DNA of 64,000 nucleotides from SZAS-103 sp964640525 (GTDB taxonomy: Bacteria > Pseudomonadota > Gammaproteobacteria > Xanthomonadales > Xanthomonadaceae). The notes under the pieces are model-generated. The model worked only from the letters and a program-made list of their open reading frames with translations, was not told the origin of the DNA and ran no database searches. Location of the stretch: the NCBI GenBank assembly GCA_964640525.1, contig CAZXGS010000003.1:1-64000 (forward strand), read 5' to 3'. Position 1 is the first letter of the stretch, and every line of letters begins with the position of its first letter. Shown one piece after another: positions 41,101 through 49,984 of the stretch. The position numbers and the translations under genes are program-made.

Positions 41101-41952
41101 TCAGTAGGACTGCGGCTTGCCGATCCAGCGCGCGGTGTCGGCAATGCGGTCGATCTGCGCTTGGATGTCATTGACCGCACGTGGCATGCCAACCCACCTA
41201 CCCATGTAATCGACGATCTTGTGTGTGCTCAAGCCGACCCGGATTTCGATGGTCACCGTCGGCATGTCGGTCACTCCCGCGGCATAGTGCTCGCGCAGCG
41301 ACCACAAATTCTTGGCCCGGATGTCATCGAACAACTGCGCGACGGCCGGGGTCTGGATGGTGTATTCGTGCTTTCCCTTGGTTTTCACGAAGGCATCGCC
41401 AGTGTAGGTGACGTGGCCATCGCCGCTGATCCGGACTGTGTACACCGGACAGGTGCCAAAACACGCCGAGCGCCTGAGGGTCACGGTCATGTCGTGCAGC
41501 GGCGCGGTCGGCATCGCGATTTCGCGCGATGGCGACTCCTGCTCGTCGATGCGCTCGCGCACGGTGGCGATCACCGGCTTGCCGTCGCGCACGAACGGCA
41601 GATATCGCCATTGCCCCACATGGGCCAACACACGGGCGACCGGTGGCCGCAGGGGATGATTGACGTAGTCATGTTCCAACACGTAGCAGACGACGTGGCC
41701 ATCCGGACCGACCCGAACCGTCAGCGGCTGTCCCCATTCACCATCGAGCTTCGTGTCGAACGGGTAGTCGATGACCGGAACCTGGAAGCGCCGATGCTGT
41801 GCGGCTTCGTCATCCGTGATCGCCACCGCCGGCGCATTGACCTGTTCGGACGTGCATTCGAGTGTTTCCGTCGCCGGTGCCGCTCGGACCCCGATGACGG
41901 GAAGCAACAGCAGGCCGAAGAAAAACCCTGCGACGACGTGGCGTGATGGCAT
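41101..41952 (-). CDS. Exported DUF6438-domain protein
   Basis: A 283-residue periplasmic or secreted protein. I start it at ATG 41952, which places a clear signal peptide first (RHVVAGFFFGLLLLPVIG, cleavage near AAPA); the frame extends further upstream with no signal. The C-terminal part from about 150 matches DUF6438: VTLRRSACFGTCPVYTVRIS, GDGHVTYTGDAFVKTKG, and the IEIRVGLSTHKIVDY strand. The N-terminal part includes LTVRVGPDGHVVCYVLEHDY. The function of the family is unknown. It stands alone. Confidence 0.7.
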   Translation of the reverse strand: MPSRHVVAGFFFGLLLLPVIGVRAAPATETLECTSEQVNAPAVAITDDEAAQHRRFQVPVIDYPFDTKLDGEWGQPLTVRVGPDGHVVCYVLEHDYVNHPLRPPVARVLAHVGQWRYLPFVRDGKPVIATVRERIDEQESPSREIAMPTAPLHDMTVTLRRSACFGTCPVYTVRISGDGHVTYTGDAFVKTKGKHEYTIQTPAVAQLFDDIRAKNLWSLREHYAAGVTDMPTVTIEIRVGLSTHKIVDYMGRWVGMPRAVNDIQAQIDRIADTARWIGKPQSY

Positions 41953-42379
41953 GGCGGTGCTTCCTCGATGATCCCGGGTGGCGACACTGGAGTCGTGACG
42001 GGCATCCATGTCCCTTGCGGTCGGGGCCATCATGGCATCATCTTCCGCGCGCAAGCGTGAGTCGATCTTGTCTGCGCTGCTCCGCCTCACGGCGAAAGGG
42101 GTGAGCGTGATCTCGCGTTCGCGCCGGACGGCGGCCCGTTCGATGTCCATTGCGGATGCCATGCATTCCACATCCGATCCGAACGCACACCCACCATTCG
42201 CACGATGTACGCCCTGACGGCGTACCTGTCCGGATTCACCGATCTGAATCAGGCGCGTTCGTCGAGGTCCATCGCACCCAATCCACCGAGTGCTTCACCC
42301 GCAAATCGCGCATGTGCCACCCACACCGCGAACCTGGCCCGCGCCTCTGCGGCGCGGGCTCGGGCAGCCGCAGGCCTGC
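41953..42379. other. Gap between DUF6438 gene and aceA with a small hairpin
   Basis: About 430 bases with no supported gene. A perfect stem-loop, GTACGCC-CTGAC-GGCGTAC (42207-42225), is present, and GC-rich inverted runs precede the aceA stop. These could help terminate the aceBA transcript, but no T-run is seen. Confidence 0.45.
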
Positions 42380-43681
42380 TCACGCGACCGCGTGCTGCTT
42401 GCGGTCGTGGAACTGCTCCTCCTCGGTCGAGCCCTTGAGCGCCACGGTGGACGAATGCGCGCCCTGGATGGTCTGGGTCACGGTGTCAAAGTAGCCGGTG
42501 CCGACCTCGCGCTGGTGCTTGACCGCGGTGAAGCCGCGGTCGGCGGCGGCGAATTCGGCTTCCTGCAGTTCCACGAAGGCGCTCATGCCGCCGCGGGCAT
42601 AGCCGTGGGCGAGGTTGAACATCGAGTAGTTGAGGGCGTGGAAACCGGCCAGGGTGATGAACTGGAACTTGTAGCCCATCGCCGCCAGTTGCTGCTGGAA
42701 GCTGGCGATGGTGGCGTCGTCGAGGTTCTTCTTCCAGTTGAAGCTCGGCGAGCAGTTGTAGGCCAGCAGCTTGCCCGGGTACTTGGCGTGAATTGCTTCG
42801 GCGAACTTGCGGGCGAACTCCAGATCGGGCTTGCCGGTCTCGCACCACACCAGGTCGGCGTAGGGCGCGTAGGCGAGGCCACGGCTGATCGCCTGATCCA
42901 GCCCCTTGTGGGTCTTGAAGAAGCCCTCGGCGGTGCGCTCGCCGGTGATGAAGGGTTTGTCGTTGTCGTCCACGTCGGAGGTCAACAGGTCGGCGGCCTC
43001 GGCGTCGGTGCGGGCGACGATCAGGGTCGGCACGCCGCACACGTCAGCGGCCAAACGCGCGGCGATCAGCTTGTCCACCGCCTCGCGGGTCGGCACCAGC
43101 ACCTTGCCACCCATGTGGCCGCATTTCTTGACGCTCGCCAGTTGGTCCTCGAAATGGACCGCGGCGGCGCCGGCTTCGATCATCGCCTTCATCAGCTCGA
43201 AGGCGTTGAGGACGCCACCGAAACCGGCCTCGGCGTCGGCCACGATCGGCTGCAGCCAGTCGATGTCATCCTTGCCTTCGGCGTGGTTGAGCTGGTCGGC
43301 GCGCAGCAGGCAGTTGTTGATCTTCTTGACCACCTGCGGCACCGAATTGGCCGGGTACAGCGACTGGTCCGGGTACATCTCGCCGGCGAGGTTGGCATCG
43401 GCCGCGACCTGCCAGCCGGACAGGTAGATGGCTTTCAGACCGGCCTTGACCTGCTGCATCGCCTGGTTGCCGGTCAGCGCGCCGAGCGCGTTGACGTAAT
43501 CCGATCCGTTGAGCGACTTCCACAGCTTCTCCGCACCCAGCCGCGCCAGCGAATGCTCGATCGGCACCGTGCCGCGCAGGCGCACCACGTCCTCGGCGGT
43601 GTAGGTGCGGGTGACGCCCTTCCAGCGTGCGTGGTTGGTCCAGTCAAGCTTGAGCTGTTCGGCGGTGGGCAGGGTCTTCAT
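42380..43681 (-). CDS. aceA: Isocitrate lyase
   Basis: A 433-residue glyoxylate-bypass enzyme splitting isocitrate to glyoxylate and succinate, needed for growth on acetate, fatty acids or ketone bodies. The catalytic KKCGHMGGK, the AIYLSGWQVAADAN segment and YNCSPSFNWKKNLDD are all present and the length is normal. ATG 43681 has GGAGA about nine bases upstream. It lies downstream of aceB with a 306-bp repeat-filled spacer, so the two may be expressed separately. Confidence 0.96.
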   Translation of the reverse strand: MKTLPTAEQLKLDWTNHARWKGVTRTYTAEDVVRLRGTVPIEHSLARLGAEKLWKSLNGSDYVNALGALTGNQAMQQVKAGLKAIYLSGWQVAADANLAGEMYPDQSLYPANSVPQVVKKINNCLLRADQLNHAEGKDDIDWLQPIVADAEAGFGGVLNAFELMKAMIEAGAAAVHFEDQLASVKKCGHMGGKVLVPTREAVDKLIAARLAADVCGVPTLIVARTDAEAADLLTSDVDDNDKPFITGERTAEGFFKTHKGLDQAISRGLAYAPYADLVWCETGKPDLEFARKFAEAIHAKYPGKLLAYNCSPSFNWKKNLDDATIASFQQQLAAMGYKFQFITLAGFHALNYSMFNLAHGYARGGMSAFVELQEAEFAAADRGFTAVKHQREVGTGYFDTVTQTIQGAHSSTVALKGSTEEEQFHDRKQHAVA

Positions 43682-43709
43682 GGTTTTCTCCGGGCGTGGG
43701 GAACTGGAA

Positions 43710-43751
43710 TCGGGAATGGGTTACGGGGAACGGGGAACGGGGAACGGAAGA
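43710..43751 (+). repeat. Heptanucleotide array upstream of aceA
   Basis: Seven-base periodicity from about 43710, clearest as CGGGGAA three times then CGGAAGA (43724-43751). It lies 29 bases or more upstream of the aceA start on the opposite strand and faces a REP pair and a CTGTCCT array nearer to aceB. Confidence 0.8.
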
Positions 43752-43800
43752 ATCGGGAGCGGGAGATCAGCAAGTCGCGGGATGCCTTGGCTCGTGTTCG

Positions 43801-43879
43801 TCATCCCCGCGAATGCGGGGATCCAGTGTCTTTGCCCTGCTTCAAAGTCGCTGGGTCCCCGCGTTCGCGGGGACGACGA
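43801..43879. repeat. REP-type inverted pair in the aceB-aceA spacer
   Basis: TCATCCCCGCGAATGCGGGG followed by ATCCAG (43801-43826) faces its inverted relative CTGGGTCCCCGCGTTCGCGG with GGACGA (43851-43876). Each half is itself a hairpin. Confidence 0.8.
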
Positions 43880-43962
43880 TCAAGAGCGAGGCTCGGTCGG
43901 GAGAAGGCGGCGACGAGAACGGCGAGCATCTGCACGACTGACTTCTGAATACAGACGACCTT

Positions 43963-43983
43963 CTGTCCTCTGTCCTCTGTCCT
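43963..43983 (+). repeat. CTGTCCT array next to the aceB stop
   Basis: Three perfect CTGTCCT units end four bases before the aceB stop codon. This is the same unit as upstream of pyrE and radC. Confidence 0.85.
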
Positions 43984-43987
43984 CTGG

Positions 43988-45643
43988 TCAAATCAGCTTC
44001 TGGTACGCCGGTACGGTCAGGAACGGTGCGAGGATCTCGGCGTCGGTGAGCGAATCCAGCAGCGTGATGGCCTCGGGGATGTGCTCGGCGCCGGGCAGGC
44101 CGCCCTGGGCGGCGAGCTGGCTCGGCAGCGCCAGCATCACCCGGTCGAACAGGGTGAAATCCACCGGGGTGCCGTCGTCCAGGTGCAGCGGCTCGGTGCC
44201 GCTGGCCGAAGCGTGCAGCCACTGCCAGAGCTGGGCGCGGGCGATCTCGGCGGTGGCCGCATCTTCCATCAGGCCGTGGATCGGCACGCAGCCCAGGCCG
44301 CCCAGCCATGCGGCGAGGTAGCGCACGCAGACCTCGACGTTGTTCTCGAAACCGGCGCGGGTGATGGTGCCGACCGACGGCCGGATCAGGTCGTCGCGGC
44401 TGACCTGCACGTCCTCGCGCAGCACGTGCTGCTGGTTCGGCGTGGGCATGTGGGCGTCGAACACCTCGCGCACCAGTCCGATCATGCCCGGGTGGGCAAC
44501 CCAGGCGCCGTCGAAGCCCATCGTCACCTCGCGCAGCTTGTCGGCGCGGACCTTGGCGAAGGCGGCTTCGTTGGCGGCCGCATCGGTCGCCGGGATCTGC
44601 GCGGCCATGCCGCCCATGGCGTGCGCGCCGCGCCGGTGACAGGTGCGGATCAGCAGTTCGCAGTAGGCCTTGAGGAAGGGCTGGGTCATCGTCACCTGGC
44701 CGCGCTCGGGCAGCACCTTGTCGCGGTGGCGACGGAATTTTTTCAGGTACGAGAAGATGTAATCCCAGCGCCCGCTGTTGAGGCCGACGATGCGCGCGCG
44801 CAGGGCGTGCAGGATTTCGTCCATCTCGAACGCCGCCGGCAGGGTCTCCACCAGCACGGTCGCCTTCATCGTCCCGTGCGCCAGGCCGAGGACCTCCTCG
44901 ATGCGCGACAGCGCGGCTTCCCACAGCGCCGCTTCCTCCATGCACTCCATCTTCGGCAGATAGAAGTACGGGCCGCGGTCTTTCGCGTGCAGTGCGTGGG
45001 CGTTGTGGTAGGCGTACAGCCCCAGGTCGAACAGGCTCGCGCTGATCGGTGCGTCGTCCACCAGCACGTGCTTCTCGTCCAGGTGCCAGCCGCGTGGGCG
45101 GACCATCAGCACCGCCCGTTCGCCCTCCGGCTTGAGCGCGTAGTGTTTGCCCAGCTCGGAAGTGAACTCCAGCGTGCCGGCCACCGCCTCGCGCAGAGCC
45201 TGCTGGCCACCGATCAGGTTGGCCCAGGTCGGCGCGAGGGAATCCTCGAAGTCGGCCATGAAGCAGTTGGCGCCCGAGTTGAGCGCGTTGATGATCATCT
45301 TCGGATCGGCCGGGCCGGTGATCTCGACCCTGCGGTCGGCCAAGGCGGCCGGAATCGGGGCGACGCGCCAGTCGCCGGCGCGGATGGCGGCGGTATCGGC
45401 GCGGAAATCGGGGAGCTGCTTGGCATCGAAGCGCGCCTGGCGGGCGCGGCGTTCGCCGAGGCAAGACTGGCGCGTGGCCTCGAAGCGGCGGTGCAGGTCG
45501 GCCAGAAAGGCCAGGGCGGCCGCGCTGAGCACCTGCGCCTGCGCGGGCATGGGCTGCCCGAGGACGTGGATGCCGGCGGGGGCAAGCTCGATGTCCATTT
45601 CCTCGCTGGCGACTTCGGACGGACGCTGGATCGAATCGGTCAT
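43988..45643 (-). CDS. aceB: Malate synthase A
   Basis: A 551-residue malate synthase (type A) that condenses glyoxylate with acetyl-CoA to malate, completing the glyoxylate bypass with aceA. Visible features are RPRGWHLDEKHV, PKMECMEEAALWEAAL, VLVETLPAAFEMDEIL, GRWDYIFSYLKKF and the C-terminal PIHGLMEDAATAEIARAQLWQW. ATG 45643 (MTDSIQRPSEVAS) is preferred over a GTG nine bases earlier; GAGGT lies upstream. It diverges from a LysR regulator, a common arrangement for control of aceBA. Confidence 0.95.
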   Translation of the reverse strand: MTDSIQRPSEVASEEMDIELAPAGIHVLGQPMPAQAQVLSAAALAFLADLHRRFEATRQSCLGERRARQARFDAKQLPDFRADTAAIRAGDWRVAPIPAALADRRVEITGPADPKMIINALNSGANCFMADFEDSLAPTWANLIGGQQALREAVAGTLEFTSELGKHYALKPEGERAVLMVRPRGWHLDEKHVLVDDAPISASLFDLGLYAYHNAHALHAKDRGPYFYLPKMECMEEAALWEAALSRIEEVLGLAHGTMKATVLVETLPAAFEMDEILHALRARIVGLNSGRWDYIFSYLKKFRRHRDKVLPERGQVTMTQPFLKAYCELLIRTCHRRGAHAMGGMAAQIPATDAAANEAAFAKVRADKLREVTMGFDGAWVAHPGMIGLVREVFDAHMPTPNQQHVLREDVQVSRDDLIRPSVGTITRAGFENNVEVCVRYLAAWLGGLGCVPIHGLMEDAATAEIARAQLWQWLHASASGTEPLHLDDGTPVDFTLFDRVMLALPSQLAAQGGLPGAEHIPEAITLLDSLTDAEILAPFLTVPAYQKLI

Positions 45644-45693
45644 GACAGGCACCTCGTTTCCGGGGCCTCGACCTTAGATGCGCTGCAGCATGG

Positions 45694-45722
45694 TTGACAA
45701 ACGATATGATTGAATGATGATT
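45694..45722 (+). promoter_or_regulatory. Candidate promoter for the LysR gene
   Basis: TTGACA (45694-45699) is followed at 17-bp spacing by ATGATT (45717-45722), a weak -10; TATGAT at 45705-45710 is a better hexamer but at the wrong distance. The AT-rich 107-bp divergent gap also must hold the aceB promoter and any LysR site. I cannot place the T-N11-A box with confidence. Confidence 0.4.
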
Positions 45723-45750
45723 ATCAGCGTTGTTAATACATGGCAAAAAA

Positions 45751-46713
45751 ATGGCCGGTTTAGAGTCACGTTTCTATTACAAGGGCGAACGCCTCAAGCC
45801 GTTGCGGGCGTTCTGCCAGGTCGCCAGGCTGGGGTCGGTGTCGCGTGCGGCCGAGGCGTTGTTCCTGAGCCAGCCGGCGGTGAGCCTGCAGTTGCAGGCA
45901 CTGGAGCGGCACTTCGCCGAGCGCCTGTTCGAGCGTCGCGGCAAGCGTTTTGGCCTGACCCACGCCGGCGAGGCGCTGTACGAACTGGCCCGCCCGCTGG
46001 TCGAGGGCATGGACGGGCTGGACGCGGATTTCAAGAACAAGCTCAAGGGCCTGTCGGCTGGCTCGCTGAACATCGCCGCCGGCACCTCGACCATCCTGTA
46101 CCTGCTTCCGCCGCTGGTGCAGGCCTACAAGGAAAGCCATCCCGAGGTGCAACTGGTGCTGCACAACGTCACCGGCCAGGACGGCCTGGGCCTGCTGCGC
46201 TCGGACGGGGTGGACCTGGCGGTGGGCTCGATGCTCGACGTCCCGGCCGACCTGGACTACGCGCCGACCCACGAGTTCGACCCGATGCTGATCGTCCCGC
46301 GCGGCCACCCGCTGGCCACCCGCGAACCGCTGCGGCTGGAAGACCTGTCGCCCTACGGCCTGATCCTGCCGCCGCGCCGCCTGACCACTTGGCGGCTGGT
46401 GGATCTGGTGTTCCAGCAGCGCCGCGTGCCCTACTCGGTGGCACTGGAGGTCGGCGGTTGGGAGGTGATCAAGCAGTACGTGGCCATGGGGCTGGGGATC
46501 TCGATCGTCACCGGCATCTGCCTGACCGCGGACGACCGCGGTCGGCTGGCGGTGCGCAACCTGCGCGAGTATTTCCCCCCGCGCAGCTACGGGGTGGTGA
46601 TCCGCAAGGGCCGCTACCTCGGCCCGCACGCGCAGGCATTCATCAACCTGGTCAAGCCGGGACTGTTCGCGCGCGGGGACTACTTCGAAGGCGGCGGTCA
46701 CTCGGAGCGTTAG
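45751..46713 (+). CDS. LysR-family transcriptional regulator
   Basis: A 320-residue LTTR. The N-terminal winged HTH (about 10-75) contains LRAFCQVARLGSVSRAAEALFLSQPAVSLQLQ, and the periplasmic-binding-protein-like effector domain begins near 95 (GSLNIAAGTSTILYLLPPLV). It ends GDYFEGGGHSER. The ATG at 45751 lies in an A-rich context (GCAAAAAA-ATG); an in-frame TTG at 45730 is an alternative. Divergent placement from aceB suggests control of the glyoxylate bypass. The effector domain resembles CysB/CbbR-type regulators; the inducer is unknown. Confidence 0.88.
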   Translation: MAGLESRFYYKGERLKPLRAFCQVARLGSVSRAAEALFLSQPAVSLQLQALERHFAERLFERRGKRFGLTHAGEALYELARPLVEGMDGLDADFKNKLKGLSAGSLNIAAGTSTILYLLPPLVQAYKESHPEVQLVLHNVTGQDGLGLLRSDGVDLAVGSMLDVPADLDYAPTHEFDPMLIVPRGHPLATREPLRLEDLSPYGLILPPRRLTTWRLVDLVFQQRRVPYSVALEVGGWEVIKQYVAMGLGISIVTGICLTADDRGRLAVRNLREYFPPRSYGVVIRKGRYLGPHAQAFINLVKPGLFARGDYFEGGGHSER

Positions 46714-46792
46714 CGCCGATGCCTTTGCAGGTCCGCCTTACGCTGGAAGGTTCTACACTTGCCAGGGTCGATTCCTTCTGCAGGGTGAACCC

Positions 46793-47440
46793 ATGAGCGA
46801 GATGATCCAGTTCGTCGCCAACTACGACGACCTGTCCACCGACCGCGGCTACCAGTTCAAGTTCTATTGCGACAAGTGCGGCAACGGCCACATGTCGGCC
46901 TATGACGCCTCGGTGATGGGCACCGCGTCCAGCCTGCTGCGCGCGGCCGGCGACTTTTTCGGCGGCGTGCTGGGCAACGCCGGCCAGAGCGCCTATGACG
47001 TGCAGCGCGCGGTCGGCGGCTCCGGCCACGACGCCGCGCTGCGCAAGGCGGTCGAACAGGGCAAGCAGTACTTCAGGCAATGCACCCGCTGCGGCCACTG
47101 GGTGTGCCCTGAGGTGTGCTGGAACGCCAAGGTCGGCCTGTGCGAGGACTGCGCCCCCGACGAGCAGGAGGAGCTGGCGGCGCAGAAGGCGCAGGCAGCC
47201 TCGGAGCAGATCTCGACCAAAACCCGCGAACAGGACTACACCTCGGACCTGGACTTCAGCAAGGGCGGCATGGTCGTGTGCGGCAAGTGCGGCGCAAAGA
47301 TGAGTTCGGGCACCAAGTTCTGCGCCGAGTGCGGCGAGCCCAACGCCGCGGCCGCGGCGAAACCGAAGTTCTGCACCTCCTGCGGCGGCAAAATCGAAGC
47401 CGGCGCCAAGTTCTGCCCGGAGTGCGGCGGCAAGGCCTGA
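46793..47440 (+). CDS. Zinc-ribbon protein with double C-terminal ribbons
   Basis: A 215-residue soluble protein with four CxxC-based metal sites: FYCDKCGNGH (26-35), QCTRCGHWVC with CWN and LCEDCAP (about 95-120), then two adjoining zinc ribbons VCGKCGAKMSSGTKFCAECG and FCTSCGGKIEAGAKFCPECG at the C-terminus. The middle holds a Gly/Ala-rich amphipathic stretch (SSLLRAAGDFFGGVLGNAGQ). Zinc-ribbon proteins of this form are widespread and mostly uncharacterised. It stands alone after the LysR gene. Confidence 0.8.
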   Translation: MSEMIQFVANYDDLSTDRGYQFKFYCDKCGNGHMSAYDASVMGTASSLLRAAGDFFGGVLGNAGQSAYDVQRAVGGSGHDAALRKAVEQGKQYFRQCTRCGHWVCPEVCWNAKVGLCEDCAPDEQEELAAQKAQAASEQISTKTREQDYTSDLDFSKGGMVVCGKCGAKMSSGTKFCAECGEPNAAAAAKPKFCTSCGGKIEAGAKFCPECGGKA

Positions 47441-47659
47441 GCGGGGCGATGCCGGATCCGGACCCGTGGTTCCGATCGCGCCGCCGTTCGCGGACGCCTC
47501 GCCAATGGACAGTCAGCGTGTGGACGGGGTGGATGGGCCGTACGCGGTTGTCTGAAAAACCTTGAGCAAGTCAAAGCGCTGCGACTCCACCTGCGGGACT
47601 TGGGTGTTCGCGCCATGGGATGCCGCAGGCGGGAAGGCGCGAGCGGTTACCGCCAGCAA

Positions 47660-48250
47660 TCAACCCCTTCCGCGGAACTTGCCCTGCCAGGGCTGGTAAA
47701 ACGCGCGGATCCTGGCCATGTCGGCCTTCAGATCCTCGCTCATGTGCAGCATCGGGCCGATGCCCACGCAACGTTCGGGGTAATGGAAATACAGGCACAG
47801 CACCGGCACGTCGGCGGCGCGGGCGATGTGCCAGAAGCCGGTCTTCCATTGCTCCACGCGTTTGCGCGTGCCTTCGGGCGCGACCACGAACCACAACGTG
47901 TCGGTTTCGGCGAACCGGGCGACCACGCTTTCGACCACGCCATGGGCGCGCGCGCGATCGACCGGAATGGCGCCGAAGCGCCGCAGCAGCCAGCCCAGCG
48001 GGCCATGGAACAGCTCCTGCTTGCCAATCACCAGCACCCGCACGCCCAACGCCAGCTTGGCGGCCAGGCCCCAGATCCCGTCCCACCACGTCGTGTGCGG
48101 AGCGATGATCAACACCAGTTTGCGCTGCTCGGGAAACGTCCCGACGATCTTCCAGCCGCCAAGGCGCAGGATGCCGCGGCCGAACCCGCGGGTGAAGGCA
48201 TTGCCGATGCGCGGCGCGCATGCCGGCAACGGCGGGATCGGCGGACTCAA
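47660..48250 (-). CDS. Lysophospholipid acyltransferase-family protein
   Basis: A 196-residue PlsC-like acyltransferase: LIIAPHTTWWDGIWG carries the HX4D motif (His and Asp separated by four residues) and FVVAPEGTRKRVEQWKTGF the EGTR motif. I begin it at TTG 48250, whose TTGA overlaps the arfB stop; no better in-frame ATG exists near the expected N-terminus. It lacks a long membrane anchor, as in small family members. It probably transfers acyl chains to lysophospholipid or another lipid acceptor; the substrate is unknown. It is translationally coupled to arfB. Confidence 0.82.
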   Translation of the reverse strand: MSPPIPPLPACAPRIGNAFTRGFGRGILRLGGWKIVGTFPEQRKLVLIIAPHTTWWDGIWGLAAKLALGVRVLVIGKQELFHGPLGWLLRRFGAIPVDRARAHGVVESVVARFAETDTLWFVVAPEGTRKRVEQWKTGFWHIARAADVPVLCLYFHYPERCVGIGPMLHMSEDLKADMARIRAFYQPWQGKFRGRG

Positions 48251-48675
48251 GGATCGCCCTCGCGCGCGGCGCGGCTGCGCCCGCGTTTGACCGCACCGCG
48301 TTGTTTCTTGTCCTGCAGGCGGCGCTTCTTCGCCGCCCGGGTGGGGCGGGTGGCGACCCGCGCTATCGGCGCCAAGGCGGCTGCGGCGATCAACGCCGCC
48401 AGGCGTGCGCGCGCATCCTCGCGATTGCGCTCCTGGGTGCGAAAGCGCTGCGCCGCGATGACCAGCACGCCCTCGTCGGTCAGTCGTCGGTCGCGGCGCG
48501 CCAGCAGCCGCGCGCGCACCGCTTCCGGCAGCGACGGCGAATGCAGCACGTCGAACCGCAATTCGACCGCGGTGGCGACCTTGTTGACGTTCTGTCCGCC
48601 CGGCCCGGACGACCGCACGAAGCGCTCGACCAGTTCGTCGTCGGCGATGGCGATCTGGTCGGTGATGGTGAGCAT
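48247..48675 (-). CDS. arfB: Peptidyl-tRNA hydrolase ArfB (stalled-ribosome rescue)
   Basis: A 142-residue codon-independent release factor (YaeJ) that frees peptides from ribosomes stalled on truncated mRNA. The catalytic GGQ lies in RSSGPGGQNVNKVATAVELRF near the N-terminus, and the C-terminal tail is strongly basic (AAKKRRLQDKKQRGAVKRGR), the part that enters the empty mRNA channel. ATG 48675 gives MLTITDQIAIADDEL. The acyltransferase gene begins within its stop codon. Confidence 0.92.
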   Translation of the reverse strand: MLTITDQIAIADDELVERFVRSSGPGGQNVNKVATAVELRFDVLHSPSLPEAVRARLLARRDRRLTDEGVLVIAAQRFRTQERNREDARARLAALIAAAALAPIARVATRPTRAAKKRRLQDKKQRGAVKRGRSRAAREGDP

Positions 48676-48785
48676 CCGCGCCCCCGTGGATGCGCGCAAG
48701 GATAACCCGGACGCGGACCGTGGTTTCCACCGACTCCATCCCGAGTTGCTACGCTAGCCCGTCCGCCGGCAAAGCCCGAGCCCAC

Positions 48786-49226
48786 ATGCGTGACCTTTGG
48801 ATGATCGAGTACAAGGTGTCGCCCTGTTTCGATACCGGCTATGCCGTCCGGCTGCGCGCAGAACGCTTCGGCGACGCTGGGTATATCGCCCGAGCGTGGC
48901 CCGTCGAACGGCTTGGAGGGCTGGAAATGCCGACCGACTACAACCCTCCTCCGCGCGATTTCGTTCGGCTCTCGAACGCGGAAAGCGATGTTGTCGCTGC
49001 ACAGTTGGCCGGCGTGGCCATTCCCGCATGTCCAACCCTGGCAGCGGGGCTCGACGGAACGACGCACGAGTTGACCCTGCAAGCCGGCTCCAATGCCGCC
49101 ATCTACCATTGGTGGCATGACCTGCCGGAATGCTGGGCCGCCCTCGAACCGGGTGTGAGCGCGCTGCGCGAAATCGCCAAACGATGTTTTGCCGATCGCG
49201 ACGAACAACCGCCTGCCTGCCTCTAG
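48786..49226 (+). CDS. Hypothetical protein
   Basis: A 146-residue protein that I do not recognise. It has no signal peptide or membrane segment and begins MRDLWMIEYKVSPCFDTGYAVRLRAERFGDAG. The centre has MPTDYNPPPRDFVRLSNAESD, and the end reads YHWWHDLPECWAALEPGVSALREI. Tryptophan and proline content suggest a small folded domain, perhaps an effector- or immunity-like family, but nothing decisive is visible. Its last four bases overlap the end of the convergent pseudouridine synthase gene. Confidence 0.6.
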   Translation: MRDLWMIEYKVSPCFDTGYAVRLRAERFGDAGYIARAWPVERLGGLEMPTDYNPPPRDFVRLSNAESDVVAAQLAGVAIPACPTLAAGLDGTTHELTLQAGSNAAIYHWWHDLPECWAALEPGVSALREIAKRCFADRDEQPPACL

Positions 49227-49981
49227 CAAACCTCCGCACGCGATGCCGCCGGCGCATTCCATCCGAACAGTCGCAGCGCACACTCGAACGGGGCATCCAG
49301 CGGCGCGACGGCTTCGATGCGCTCGCCGCTGTGTGGATGCGTGAACACCAGGGTGTGCGCGTGCAACAGCATCCGTTCGATCCCGCGCGCGCGGAAAATG
49401 CGGTTGTGGTGGCCGTCGCCGTGGCTGGTATCGCCGATCAGGTGATGGAAGCTGTGCTTGAGGTGGCGCCGGATCTGCCGCCAGCGGCCGGTCTGCGGGC
49501 TGCATTCGAGCAAGGCGTAGCGCGAGGTCGGAAAGCCCGCGGACGGCTCGGGCAACTCGCCGGTCGCCAGCCGCGTGAACGCGGTGACCGCCGGTTTCTT
49601 GAGCGGCTTGCCCGGCCCACCATCCAATGGATGGTCGATCACGCCTGCTTCGGTCGGCCAGCCGCGACAGATCGCCAGATAGGTCTTTTCCACTTCGCGT
49701 CGCATGAACTGGGCACCGAGTGCAGCTGCGGTGTCGCGGTCGAACGCGACCAGCACGCAACCGCTGGTCGCGCGGTCGAGGCGGTGCACCAGCATCACCT
49801 CGCGGCCGAACCGGGCGCGCAGGCGATCGATCAGGAAATCGTCCTCTGAGCGCGCCATCGGGCTGGCGTGGGCCATCAGGCCGGCGGGCTTGGCGACCAC
49901 CGCTAGCTGGTGGTCGTGAATCAGCGGGTGAACGTCATCACCGATGCCAGTACGATTCACGTTGCTTTCAAGAGTATCCAT
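49223..49981 (-). CDS. RluA-family pseudouridine synthase, TruC-like
   Basis: A 252-residue pseudouridine synthase. The catalytic Asp lies in MLVHRLDRATSGCVLVAF, and a second family motif RRHLKHSFHHLIGDTSHGDG is typical of TruC, which modifies U65 of tRNAs. The N-terminal AVVAKPAGLMAHASP also fits. The start at ATG 49981 leaves only three bases before the divergent gene at 49985, so a different start for one of them is possible. The tRNA target is inferred from motif similarity. Confidence 0.85.
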   Translation of the reverse strand: MDTLESNVNRTGIGDDVHPLIHDHQLAVVAKPAGLMAHASPMARSEDDFLIDRLRARFGREVMLVHRLDRATSGCVLVAFDRDTAAALGAQFMRREVEKTYLAICRGWPTEAGVIDHPLDGGPGKPLKKPAVTAFTRLATGELPEPSAGFPTSRYALLECSPQTGRWRQIRRHLKHSFHHLIGDTSHGDGHHNRIFRARGIERMLLHAHTLVFTHPHSGERIEAVAPLDAPFECALRLFGWNAPAASRAEVC

Positions 49982-49984
49982 CCC

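Noticed and set aside
44081..45697. A 538-codon plus-strand open frame opposite malate synthase
   Set aside because: It is a shadow of aceB; no motifs.
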